Source: Desulfobacterales bacterium (GTDB taxonomy: Bacteria; Desulfobacterota; Dissulfuribacteria; Dissulfuribacterales; JAMONC01). From it: 6,099 bases of DNA. Location: NCBI GenBank assembly GCA_027066725.1, contig JAMONC010000333.1, forward strand, positions 1-6,099, in the 5' to 3' direction. The first letter of the stretch is position 1. Each line of letters starts with the position of its first letter. The notes under the pieces are model-generated. The model ran no database searches, had not been told where the DNA came from, and saw nothing but the letters and a program-made list of their open reading frames with translations. Below, piece by piece: positions 1-5,979 of the stretch. Both the position numbers and the translations under genes were made by a program.

Positions 1-296
1 TTTCTTCTAAGTACCTTATATGCTGCTTCAACTCCAGAAGCGACGGCTGCTGCATTTTCAAATGCAATATGGATCCACGGTACTCTCCATGAAGTAAATG
101 GATATGGAGATGAAATAATTTCCATACATCCTGTGGCATTACATACTATGACATCCCTGCCCAAAGCCTTCATTACCATTCTCATGGCTAAAACTTCACC
201 GCATCCTTGACATGCCCTATGTCCAGGGGCTAATGGTTCATCTTTGGGCAAGTGTTTTGCCGAAAATCCTTTAAATTTTTCAAATTCAGGTATCAT
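1..296 (-). CDS. porB: Pyruvate:ferredoxin oxidoreductase beta subunit (PorB), N-terminal part, cut by window edge
   Basis: This is the thiamine-diphosphate-binding subunit of the heterotetrameric enzyme that oxidatively decarboxylates pyruvate to acetyl-CoA and passes electrons through Fe-S clusters to ferredoxin in the cytoplasm. I translated it by eye from the ATG at 296-294; 98 codons are visible before the left edge. The N-terminus carries the family hallmark PGHRACQGCGE (residues 24-34). C29 and C32 form the CxxC of the cluster nearest TPP, and C57 follows 25 residues later, the spacing known for the third ligand in single-chain PFOR. The stretch CNATGCMEIISSPYPFTSW (52-70) is also typical of PorB. 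The start codon overlaps the porA stop as ATGA, so translation is probably coupled; upstream is only a run of six G, not a clear AGGAGG. A full PorB is about 300 residues, so roughly two thirds lies outside. Truncation is by the window, not by mutation. Confidence 0.95.
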   Translation of the reverse strand, partial: MIPEFEKFKGFSAKHLPKDEPLAPGHRACQGCGEVLAMRMVMKALGRDVIVCNATGCMEIISSPYPFTSWRVPWIHIAFENAAAVASGVEAAYKVLRR

Positions 297-1471
297 TTTT
301 CACGCCCCCCGATATAATGGTAGTAATCTTTGGGTCTCCTTTTAGCAAAGCTTTTAGCTTTGTCTACAATTTCTTCAAAATGTTCCACTGTAACATCTCT
401 TCCACCTAGACCAGTTATAAAGTCAAATATTTTAGGTGCACTTGGAACCTTATAGTAGAGAGTTTTAAGTTCAGATGCTACAGGGCTACATACTCCACCC
501 AGAGATAGATGTCTATCAACAACCGCTAAGATCGGGGTTTTCCCTACAGCTTTTCTAAATTCTTGTATTGGGAAAGGACGCCAAAGTCTTATTTTTAAAA
601 GTCCAACTTTTTGTCCTTTATCTCTCATAACATCTACTGCGGTCATTGCAGTTTCAGAGATACTACCCATTGTTACCAATAAGACTTCAGCATCTTCGGT
701 ACGATAGGCATCTATTGGTTCGTATTTTCTACCAAATATCTCTTCAAATTCCTTCCAGGCCTTTAATATAACCTTCTTTGATGCTTTTAGAGCCTCATTA
801 GTAGCAATTTTTGATTCAAAGTATATTTCAGGGATACCAACAGGCCCCATAGTAATTGGTTTTCTAGGATCTAAACGATACTTAGGTTTAAATGGTGGTA
901 AGAATTTATCTACATCTTCTTGATCAGGTATTTCTATCGGTTCAATTACATGGCTTAATGTAAAACCATCTATATTTACAATTGCAGGAAGACTCACTTT
1001 TCTATCTTCCGCAACTCTAAAAGCATGAATTAATAGATCAACTGCCTCTTGTCCATTTTCTGCAAATGTTTGGATCCATCCCACGTCTTTTTGAACCATT
1101 ATATCTTGATGGTCATTCCAAATACTAATTGGAGCAGACATAGCCCTATTTGCCACCACCATTACAATTGGTAGACGCATAGGTGAGGCAATATATAATA
1201 TTTCACTCATTAAGGAGAGCCCTTGAGCACTTGTTGCTGTAAAAGTACGGGCACCTGCTGCAGAAGAACCACAGCAACAGCTCATAGCAGAGTGTTCTGA
1301 TTCTACAGGTACAAACTCTGCATCAAGAGAACCATCTGCAACCAATTCCGAAAGATGCTCCACAATATGTGTCTGAGGGGTGATAGGGTATGCAGCAATA
1401 ACATCTACATTGCACAATTTCACCGCCTCAGCTAGTGCTATTGATACTTCTATTCCTATTCGTTTGGCCAT
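293..1471 (-). CDS. porA: Pyruvate:ferredoxin oxidoreductase alpha subunit (PorA)
   Basis: At 392 residues this is a full-length alpha subunit of the four-subunit pyruvate:ferredoxin oxidoreductase, carrying the pyrimidine-binding TPP domain and, in the C-terminal half, the transketolase-C-like domain. Visible family signatures are AYPITPQTHIVEHL (27-40), VPVESEHSAMS (54-64), ARTFTATSAQGLSLM (74-88) and VANRAMSAPISIWNDHQD (106-123). By comparison with the single-chain Desulfovibrio africanus PFOR, T31 and R109 occupy the pyruvate-contacting positions and E58 the glutamate that activates TPP. The NRAMSAPISIWNDHQD form is the pyruvate type rather than the 2-oxoglutarate or branched-chain types, which supports Por over Kor or Vor. 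The ATG is fixed by an excellent GGAGGAGGG site 7 bases upstream. It starts 3 bases after porD and overlaps porB by 4. One oddity is three consecutive cysteines at 65-67, where many relatives have small or hydrophobic residues. Confidence 0.96.
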   Translation of the reverse strand: MAKRIGIEVSIALAEAVKLCNVDVIAAYPITPQTHIVEHLSELVADGSLDAEFVPVESEHSAMSCCCGSSAAGARTFTATSAQGLSLMSEILYIASPMRLPIVMVVANRAMSAPISIWNDHQDIMVQKDVGWIQTFAENGQEAVDLLIHAFRVAEDRKVSLPAIVNIDGFTLSHVIEPIEIPDQEDVDKFLPPFKPKYRLDPRKPITMGPVGIPEIYFESKIATNEALKASKKVILKAWKEFEEIFGRKYEPIDAYRTEDAEVLLVTMGSISETAMTAVDVMRDKGQKVGLLKIRLWRPFPIQEFRKAVGKTPILAVVDRHLSLGGVCSPVASELKTLYYKVPSAPKIFDFITGLGGRDVTVEHFEEIVDKAKSFAKRRPKDYYHYIGGREK

Positions 1472-1474
1472 AAC

Positions 1475-1768
1475 TTATCCCTCCTCCGGGACCATGGTGA
1501 TGGCATCCTTCGGGCATTCATTTGCGCAAATACCGCAACCCTTACAATATTCAAGATTTACCTCGAAGTAGCCATCTTCTGTTTGGTTATATGCCATATC
1601 CGGACAATAAATCCAGCACATCCCGCACTTTATACATTTCTCTTTATCTAAGACTGGTCTTTGAGATCGCCAGTCACCTGTGCGGAATTTCACCGAATTC
1701 CCTGGTTCAAAGATGTGACAGCCGAAAGTAATGGTCTTCCAGCCAACTATGGCGTCTACTCTTGCCAT
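1475..1768 (-). CDS. porD: Pyruvate:ferredoxin oxidoreductase delta subunit, 2[4Fe-4S] ferredoxin-like (PorD)
   Basis: This 97-residue subunit wires the TPP site of PorAB to external ferredoxin. It has two classical 4Fe-4S motifs: CIKCGMCWIYCP with cysteines 45, 48, 51 and 55, and CKGCGICANECP with cysteines 75, 78, 81 and 85. The cross-over arrangement suggests two low-potential [4Fe-4S] clusters. The roughly 44-residue N-terminal lead, including TGDWRSQRPVLDKEKC (30-45), is characteristic of PorD and distinguishes it from free ferredoxins. The ATG is preceded by AAGGAGC seven bases upstream, which supports this start. It lies 45 bp downstream of porG and 3 bp upstream of porA, so it is an internal gene of the por operon. 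Its final codons (PEEG) also encode the ribosome binding site of porA. An extra cysteine, C17, lies outside the two motifs. Confidence 0.96.
   Translation of the reverse strand: MARVDAIVGWKTITFGCHIFEPGNSVKFRTGDWRSQRPVLDKEKCIKCGMCWIYCPDMAYNQTEDGYFEVNLEYCKGCGICANECPKDAITMVPEEG
1479..1487 (-). promoter_or_regulatory. Ribosome binding site of porA, embedded in the end of porD
   Basis: On the minus strand the sequence GGAGGAGGG lies 7 bases before the porA ATG and is strongly complementary to the 16S rRNA 3' end. It encodes the last glutamate and glycine codons of PorD, so the porD C-terminus and the initiation signal of porA are the same DNA. This makes coupled translation of the two subunits likely and settles the choice of the porA start. 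Confidence 0.85.
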
Positions 1769-1813
1769 TTTACAGCTCCTTTTTGCTTATATATTATTGT
1801 AAGTTTAATGTAT

Positions 1814-2368
1814 TTAGCTGGCTTCATAGATAACAGTCTCTTCATAAGCGCGTTTCATTGCATCCTTATTTTTAGGTGCAAGTTTACCAAAACGTTTCTC
1901 AAGTGCTTCTTCAACTGCTTCTATACCAACTATACCAGTTGCTTTAAGAAGTGCGCCAAGCATTGTAGTATTAGTAATAGGTAACCCTAATACTTCCCTT
2001 GCAATAGTATTTGCATCTACAAGGGCTAGTTTTGTTTTTAATCCAAATTCTTCTCGAATTTGGCTTTCTGAATTGGCACTGTTTAAGATGATAATACCAT
2101 CATCTTTAATACCTTCTGCTACATTTACCAGAGCAGGCAAAGAGGAGTCTAAAACTACTACAATATCCGGATGATAAACCTTCTCTCTTGTTCTAATAGG
2201 GTTATCACTCACCCGAATAAAGGCTTGAACTGGTGCACCACGTCTTTCTGGGCCAAAGCTAGGGAAGGCTTGAGCATATCTACCTTCTTCGATAGCTGCT
2301 ATTGCAACCAGTTCTGCAGAGGTAACTCCTCCTTGTCCGCCGCGACCGTGAATTCTTACTTCTTTCAT
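1814..2368 (-). CDS. porG: Pyruvate:ferredoxin oxidoreductase gamma subunit (PorG)
   Basis: This is the gamma subunit of the heterotetramer, the domain that in PFOR-type enzymes contributes to CoA handling and complex assembly. It is 184 residues long, normal for the family. Signatures are IHGRGGQGGVTSAELVA (6-22), with the glycine-rich RGGQG loop, and FPSFGPERRGAPVQAF (35-50). These are followed by the alternating strand/helix pattern of this family, with VVVLDSS near residues 70-76 and TNTTMLGALLKATG at 132-145. GGGAGAG ends about 8 bases upstream of the ATG and serves as the ribosome binding site. It is the first gene of porGDAB. The 242-bp non-coding region in front of it contains two promoter candidates and a dyad, so control of the whole operon most likely acts there. 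It could in principle belong to a sister 2-oxoacid oxidoreductase, but the accompanying PorA argues for pyruvate. Confidence 0.95.
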   Translation of the reverse strand: MKEVRIHGRGGQGGVTSAELVAIAAIEEGRYAQAFPSFGPERRGAPVQAFIRVSDNPIRTREKVYHPDIVVVLDSSLPALVNVAEGIKDDGIIILNSANSESQIREEFGLKTKLALVDANTIAREVLGLPITNTTMLGALLKATGIVGIEAVEEALEKRFGKLAPKNKDAMKRAYEETVIYEAS

Positions 2369-2410
2369 TGTTTAACTCTCCCGTTTGTTAGGTTGTTAAT
2401 TGCGGCCTTT

Positions 2411-2427
2411 AGTGTCTTATATACACT
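2411..2427. promoter_or_regulatory. Dyad symmetry AGTGT-N7-ACACT in the porG leader (possible operator)
   Basis: Perfect 5-bp inverted arms (AGTGT and ACACT) flank a 7-bp A/T-rich centre. If one mismatch is allowed the arms extend to 8 bp (TTTAGTGT / ACACTTAA). The dyad lies roughly 17-33 bases downstream of the start site predicted from the proximal promoter and about 42 bases before the porG ATG, where a bound repressor or an RNA hairpin could act. I cannot match it to a named regulator: it differs from the Rex consensus and from the CRP/FNR spacing. Chance occurrence in AT-rich DNA is possible. Confidence 0.35.
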
Positions 2428-2450
2428 TAAAAATAAAAAAAGCTGATTTT

Positions 2451-2480
2451 ATTTTATGACTTTACGACTAATTTTGTCAA
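2451..2480 (-). promoter_or_regulatory. Candidate sigma-70 promoter, proximal, for porGDAB
   Basis: Reading the minus strand, a perfect TTGACA -35 box (2480-2475) is followed after 18 bp by TAAAAT (2456-2451), five of six matches to TATAAT. ATAAAA at 17 bp is an alternative. Transcription would start near 2444, giving a leader of about 75 bases before the porG ATG. The -35 box lies inside an 11-bp odd palindrome, TTTTGACAAAA. This is the best promoter match in the window and is well placed for the por operon. No experimental support is available. Confidence 0.6.
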
Positions 2481-2570
2481 AACCTTTATAGAAACATGAT
2501 AAAAAACTGAAATTAGTAAGAAACAATATGGTATTTAAGTTTGATAACATGTATTTTTTAATTTTGTCAA
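2469..2570. repeat. Two direct copies of a 12-mer, 90 bp apart
   Basis: The plus-strand word TAATTTTGTCAA (TTGACAAAATTA on the coding strand) occurs exactly at 2469-2480 and again at 2559-2570. Each copy contains a perfect -35 box followed by the same AAATTA. Identity stops abruptly on both sides. This suggests either duplicated promoter cores or two copies of a binding site covering the -35 region. It could be coincidence in A/T-rich DNA, but sharing 12 bases including two internal G/C pairs is notable. Confidence 0.6.
2541..2570 (-). promoter_or_regulatory. Candidate sigma-70 promoter, distal, for porGDAB
   Basis: On the minus strand a second perfect TTGACA (2570-2565) is separated by 18 bp from TATCAA (2546-2541). 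TATCAA has four of six matches but is preceded by TG one base upstream, an extended -10 arrangement. The start site would be near 2534, giving a leader of about 165 bases that runs through the proximal promoter. A phased direct repeat lies 10 bp upstream of the -35 box. It is weaker than the proximal candidate at the -10 box. Confidence 0.45.
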
Positions 2571-2580
2571 GAAGTAGATC

Positions 2581-2600
2581 GTATTAAATTGTATTAAATC
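2581..2600. repeat. Tandem 10-bp direct repeat upstream of the distal promoter
   Basis: GTATTAAATT is followed immediately by GTATTAAATC, so nine of ten bases repeat with a 10-bp period, about one helical turn. The repeat lies 10 bp upstream of the distal -35 box, about -47 to -66 relative to the predicted start. Activators that bind direct repeats, or an UP element, would sit there. It is also just downstream of the stop codon of the TPR gene. Confidence 0.45.
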
Positions 2601-2610
2601 GCTATATTTT

Positions 2611-4539
2611 TTATTTATTCATCCTTTTTATAGGATCATAAGTATCATAATTTTCAAGTCTTAATTGTATCTTATAGAGAAGCTCTTTTAAGGTTTCATT
2701 GCTATTATTACTTTGATTCTTTGCTTGTTCAGCGAATCTTACAGCAGTACCAGGATCTTTAGCACATTCAAGATAACCAAGAGCTAAAATTGCTAATATT
2801 TCAGGATCAGCTGGTTTTATTTTTAAAGCAGTTTTTAACAATTTTTTTGCTTCTTTCCAGTTTTTTTGATCTATATAGGCTCTAGATAGTAGCTTATATA
2901 TAGCAATAGAATTGCAATTACTGTTTATAAATGGTTTTAATATATGAATAACTTCAGTTGAGTTGAAATTTTTTAATAATAGAGAAGATAATTTTACTGC
3001 TATATTAATATCTCTTGGATTTAGTTGATGGGCGAGCTTTAAAGCCGATATGGCATTTTTAAAATCTTTTTTTACAATATAAGATCCTGCTAAATTATAT
3101 TGTATCATGAAATCATCTGGTTTAAACTTTACTGCGTTTAAAAACATATTGTGTGCTTCTTTTATTTTTCCTAATTCTGCTAGACATACACCTAGACTAT
3201 TATATAAGTTAGCATTATTAGGGTTTATCTTAAGCCCTAGTTTGAAATATTTTATTGCACCAGTTATATCGCCAAAAGATAGAAATTCATCTCCTATTAC
3301 ATTAAAGGTAATATCATTATATATAGCTAACTTATATTCCCCTAGCATAGAAGCATGCACCATAGTCATAAAGGATAAAAAAGAAAGATATTTTTTGTTT
3401 ATAAATTTATGGCCTTTAAAGGCAATACCTATATTTTTGACAAGTTGTTCTTTTAGTAAAAAAGATGCAATAATAGAAGTAAATTTTTTAGTTTCTTCAT
3501 ATAAAGAAGCTCCTTTATCTAATTTTTTTATGATAAAAATTATACTATTATCTCTTTTATTAATTACGATATCTTTAGTAGTTTTATATCTATTGATTGT
3601 TTCGATAGTTTTGTCATATCTATTGACTAATAGACATATTACTATATAGTTGTATTTTATATTAATATTCTGTCTTACTTGATCCAATAGAAAAACTAGG
3701 TCATCAGAATTAAATCTATTAAATAATTGTTCTAGATTATTATATATTATGATATTTAAGTCTGAAATTTCTTTAAATTGTCTAATTTGATCTAAATTTG
3801 TTAATAATTGTGATTTGTCAAAGTTTATATCATTTACTTTTTTAAGTAAAATAGAATAGATAGAAATCTTTTGTTTATAGATTTTATATTTATTTAATAA
3901 AACGTTTTTTATTACCTCATTAATATCTGAAATATTATACAATATATACCAGCATTTATTATTTGATATTCCAATAATCTTATGCTTTATATCATTGCTT
4001 TTAAATATATATTGAATTTTTAAAAAAATATCAAAATCTTTAATCTGTTTTTTATATTCAACAATTAAAATATAGTCACTAGTTTTACTTTTATGATTAT
4101 TTAAAACAGTTTCTAAATAAACAGGTATTTTATGATTTTGGTTTAGTATTTGACTGGATTTATATTTACTTAAATATAAAAAGATGCTTTCTTGTAAAAA
4201 GGGGAGCAGTCTAGATGCCTCTTCAGGTCCTATGGATTTATCTATCCCATAAATAGTTATAATATCATAAGAAGTCTCAGAGATTTTTATAGGGATAAAT
4301 ACCTTGTTAGAAGGTCTATCCCAAAAGCCTTTATTGTTATCAATTGCCTCTTTTATTCGTTTTATATTCCTTTTTGTTATTAAAACCTTATCTAAATAAT
4401 CTAGAAAAACATCTTCATTATCTGTTGTAAAAAAATCTAATTTATTAAATCTTAAATATCTTTTTAACCATGACTCCAATATTGGCAAAAGATATATGAC
4501 ATCTAATTGATCTATAGCAAATATATTACTATCAAACAT
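2611..4539 (-). CDS. Unrecognised TPR protein with degenerate GGDEF-like region, linked to selA
   Basis: I do not recognise a named gene. The product is 642 residues with no signal peptide or clear membrane segment, so it is probably cytoplasmic. Residues about 1-130 look like a GAF-type sensory fold (FIPIKI at 81-86, then a DIITIYG strand and LLPFLQESIFLYL at 111-123). Residues about 265-410 follow the course of a GGDEF domain: DIVINKRDNSIIFIIKKLD (323-341) where the RYGGDEF strand-turn-strand would be, NIGIAFKG (369-376) matching the usual SIGIA, and a final helix ASMLGEYKLAIYND (396-409). The GGDEF residues themselves are gone, so cyclase activity is not expected. A similar pattern, even weaker, occurs at about 155-235. 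Six TPR-like repeats begin near 412, 446, 481, 514, 548 and 582, with 33-35 residue spacing and INPNNA, KPDD, NPRD and KPAD ends. The start follows AAGGTGA at 7 bases, 12 bp after selA. A signalling or scaffold role is inference only. Confidence 0.85.
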   Translation of the reverse strand: MFDSNIFAIDQLDVIYLLPILESWLKRYLRFNKLDFFTTDNEDVFLDYLDKVLITKRNIKRIKEAIDNNKGFWDRPSNKVFIPIKISETSYDIITIYGIDKSIGPEEASRLLPFLQESIFLYLSKYKSSQILNQNHKIPVYLETVLNNHKSKTSDYILIVEYKKQIKDFDIFLKIQYIFKSNDIKHKIIGISNNKCWYILYNISDINEVIKNVLLNKYKIYKQKISIYSILLKKVNDINFDKSQLLTNLDQIRQFKEISDLNIIIYNNLEQLFNRFNSDDLVFLLDQVRQNINIKYNYIVICLLVNRYDKTIETINRYKTTKDIVINKRDNSIIFIIKKLDKGASLYEETKKFTSIIASFLLKEQLVKNIGIAFKGHKFINKKYLSFLSFMTMVHASMLGEYKLAIYNDITFNVIGDEFLSFGDITGAIKYFKLGLKINPNNANLYNSLGVCLAELGKIKEAHNMFLNAVKFKPDDFMIQYNLAGSYIVKKDFKNAISALKLAHQLNPRDINIAVKLSSLLLKNFNSTEVIHILKPFINSNCNSIAIYKLLSRAYIDQKNWKEAKKLLKTALKIKPADPEILAILALGYLECAKDPGTAVRFAEQAKNQSNNSNETLKELLYKIQLRLENYDTYDPIKRMNK

Positions 4540-4551
4540 TTTTACTTCACC

Positions 4552-5979
4552 TTACACGTTAAATATGTCTTCAAAAATCCTTGCTATATCTACATAATCT
4601 CGATCTAGCAATGTTCTTACATCAAAAAGTAGGCTTTCTTCCTCTATTCTTGTTATGATAGGCGGTGTTGTGTGTCTCAATCTTTCCTCAAGCTCTGAAA
4701 CACTTGAGGGTATTTGAGAAGAGTTTGGAGCCTTTTTATACGATATTGAAACAGCAAGGCTTTTTAGTGGGCAAATTGGTAGGGCACCACCTCCTACCCT
4801 AGAAGTTGTTTCTGTAATCTTTAGATCTAAAAATTCAGGTATAACTTTTTTTAGCCTTCTTGATAGTCTTCTTGCCCTTCTTTTTATCTCGTCGAACTCA
4901 AGGCATATCATATTTAAGGTAGGAATACGTCTTATAGCCTCTTCAGGTTCAAGATATATCCTTAATACACTCTCTAATGTAGCCAAGGTAAGCTTATCTA
5001 TTCTAACTGCTCTATTTAATGGATTTGTCTTTATCTTTTCAATTATGTCTTTTTTCCCAAGGATAATCCCTGCTTGAGGTCCACCAAGCATCTTATCGCC
5101 ACTAAAAGTTACGACATCTACCCCATTTTTTACAACTTCTTGAACAGTAGGCTCATATTCAAGCCCAAATTTTGAAAAGTCGATAAAATTACCACTTCCC
5201 AAGTCTTCCATAACATACAACCCATGTTTTTTAGCAAGTTCGACCAATTCCTCCATATCTACTGCCTTTGTAAAACCAAGGATTTTATAGTTGCTTTGAT
5301 GCACCTTAAGGAGCATAGCTGTCTCTTGATTAATGGCGTTTTTATAGTCCTTTAGATGTGTGCGGTTTGTAGTACCAACTTCCCTTAAAATTGCACCACT
5401 TTTTGCCATAACATCTGGTATGCGAAATGAGCCGCCTATCTCTACTAACTCCCCTCTAGATACTATGACCTCTTTTCCTTTTGCTAATGTCTCAAGGCTA
5501 ATTAATACTGCTGCTGCATTATTATTTACTACCAAGGCATCTTCTGCGCCGGTTAATTCACAAAGTAGCTCTACTACATGGGAGTATCTTATGCCCCTTT
5601 TGCCTGCCTCTAGATTATATTCTAAGTTAGAGTAGCTAGTTGATACCTCGATCATATTATCTATAGCCTCTTTAGGTAAAAGAGATCGTCCTAAGTTGGT
5701 GTGAACTATAACACCTGTAGCATTAATGACACGTCTTAAGCTTGGTTGCTTAAATTTATGGAGATAGTTTTCAGCTTTTAATAAGACTATCTCTTTTAAT
5801 TCTTCCTTTGAGATATCTTTTATTTTTCCTAAAAGTATATTTTCTCTAGCCTCTGCTATTGCCAATCTAGCTGCTTTTAGTTTAAAGATGTGAGGAGCAT
5901 CTTCTTTGAGGCTATTTAGTACCTGATCTACTTTAGGTAAAAATCTCAATATATTTTTGTTTTTGGAGTTAATTGTCAT
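4552..5979 (-). CDS. selA: L-seryl-tRNA(Sec) selenium transferase (SelA)
   Basis: SelA is a PLP enzyme that converts seryl-tRNA(Sec) to selenocysteinyl-tRNA(Sec) using selenophosphate, and it works as a large cytoplasmic ring in bacteria. At 475 residues the protein is full length. Signatures are RVINATGVIVHTNLGRSLLP (83-102), VNNNAAAVLI (151-160), VSRGELVEIGGSFRIPDVM (173-191), VMEDLGSGNF (256-265) and the PLP-lysine motif TFSGDKMLGGPQAGIILG (291-308), with K296 as the expected Schiff-base lysine. The N-terminal domain (about 1-80) that contacts tRNA is present. The ATG is supported by protein alignment (NILRFLPKVDQVLN fits family N-termini), although the AAAGGAG site is 13 bases away, a long spacing. 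selB, selC and selD are not in the window. The gene diverges from rlmH with overlapping start codons, and the TPR gene follows after 12 bp. Confidence 0.97.
   Translation of the reverse strand: MTINSKNKNILRFLPKVDQVLNSLKEDAPHIFKLKAARLAIAEARENILLGKIKDISKEELKEIVLLKAENYLHKFKQPSLRRVINATGVIVHTNLGRSLLPKEAIDNMIEVSTSYSNLEYNLEAGKRGIRYSHVVELLCELTGAEDALVVNNNAAAVLISLETLAKGKEVIVSRGELVEIGGSFRIPDVMAKSGAILREVGTTNRTHLKDYKNAINQETAMLLKVHQSNYKILGFTKAVDMEELVELAKKHGLYVMEDLGSGNFIDFSKFGLEYEPTVQEVVKNGVDVVTFSGDKMLGGPQAGIILGKKDIIEKIKTNPLNRAVRIDKLTLATLESVLRIYLEPEEAIRRIPTLNMICLEFDEIKRRARRLSRRLKKVIPEFLDLKITETTSRVGGGALPICPLKSLAVSISYKKAPNSSQIPSSVSELEERLRHTTPPIITRIEEESLLFDVRTLLDRDYVDIARIFEDIFNV
5965..5968 (+). promoter_or_regulatory. 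Ribosome binding site of rlmH, inside selA
   Basis: GGAG stands 9 bases before the rlmH ATG on the plus strand and lies within codons 4-5 of the oppositely oriented selA. It supports the start chosen for rlmH and shows that the rlmH leader must be transcribed from DNA that encodes the SelA N-terminus. Confidence 0.6.

Larger units (their letters stand above)
2369..2610. other. Non-coding gap between the TPR gene and porG
   Basis: This 242-bp gap is the only sizeable non-coding stretch in the window. It holds the two promoter candidates, the repeated 12-mer, the 10-bp direct repeat and the dyad described separately. I see no tRNA, no small ORF with a credible start site and no GC-rich stem followed by a T run. 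The upstream selA-TPR transcript may therefore read through into porGDAB or stop by another mechanism. Confidence 0.7.

Noticed and set aside
1661..1984. 107-codon rightward open frame spanning the porG-porD junction
   Set aside because: It is antisense to two certain genes (PorG motifs and PorD cysteine motifs) and has no recognisable protein pattern; its Cys/Phe/Tyr-rich composition is typical of a shadow frame.
293..2368. 2-oxoglutarate or branched-chain 2-oxoacid:ferredoxin oxidoreductase instead of the pyruvate enzyme
   Set aside because: PorA has the pyruvate-type NRAMSAPISIWNDHQD segment and the gene order gamma-delta-alpha-beta with a separate 2[4Fe-4S] subunit, which fits PorGDAB best.
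2430..2455. 9-bp inverted repeat AAAATAAAA / TTTTATTTT as a terminator
   Set aside because: The stem is made only of A-T pairs, would be unstable, and overlaps the -10 box and start site of the better supported proximal promoter.
2467..2517. 8-bp inverted repeat ACTAATTT / AAATTAGT flanking the proximal -35 box
   Set aside because: The arms are 35 bp apart and A/T-rich, and such a match is easily found by chance in a region of this composition.
3500..3580. Active diguanylate cyclase in the TPR protein
   Set aside because: The position of the GGDEF signature reads KRDNSIIF, with no GG(D/E)EF residues, so catalytic activity is not supported even though the surrounding pattern is GGDEF-like.
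3107..3649. 180-codon rightward open frame with many hydrophobic residues, resembling a membrane protein
   Set aside because: It is antisense to the TPR gene. Its Leu/Ile/Ser richness comes from reading AT-rich coding DNA backwards, it has no convincing ribosome binding site, and the leftward frame has clear TPR repeats.
5360..5635. 91-codon rightward open frame inside selA
   Set aside because: It is the complement of the conserved SelA core, with no independent start signal and no family resemblance.
5927..5955. rlmH promoter with a TATATT -10 at 5950-5955
   Set aside because: The -10 is good, but the best -35 at 17 bp (TCTACT) matches only three of six positions, and the leader would be very short. 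Not strong enough to list.
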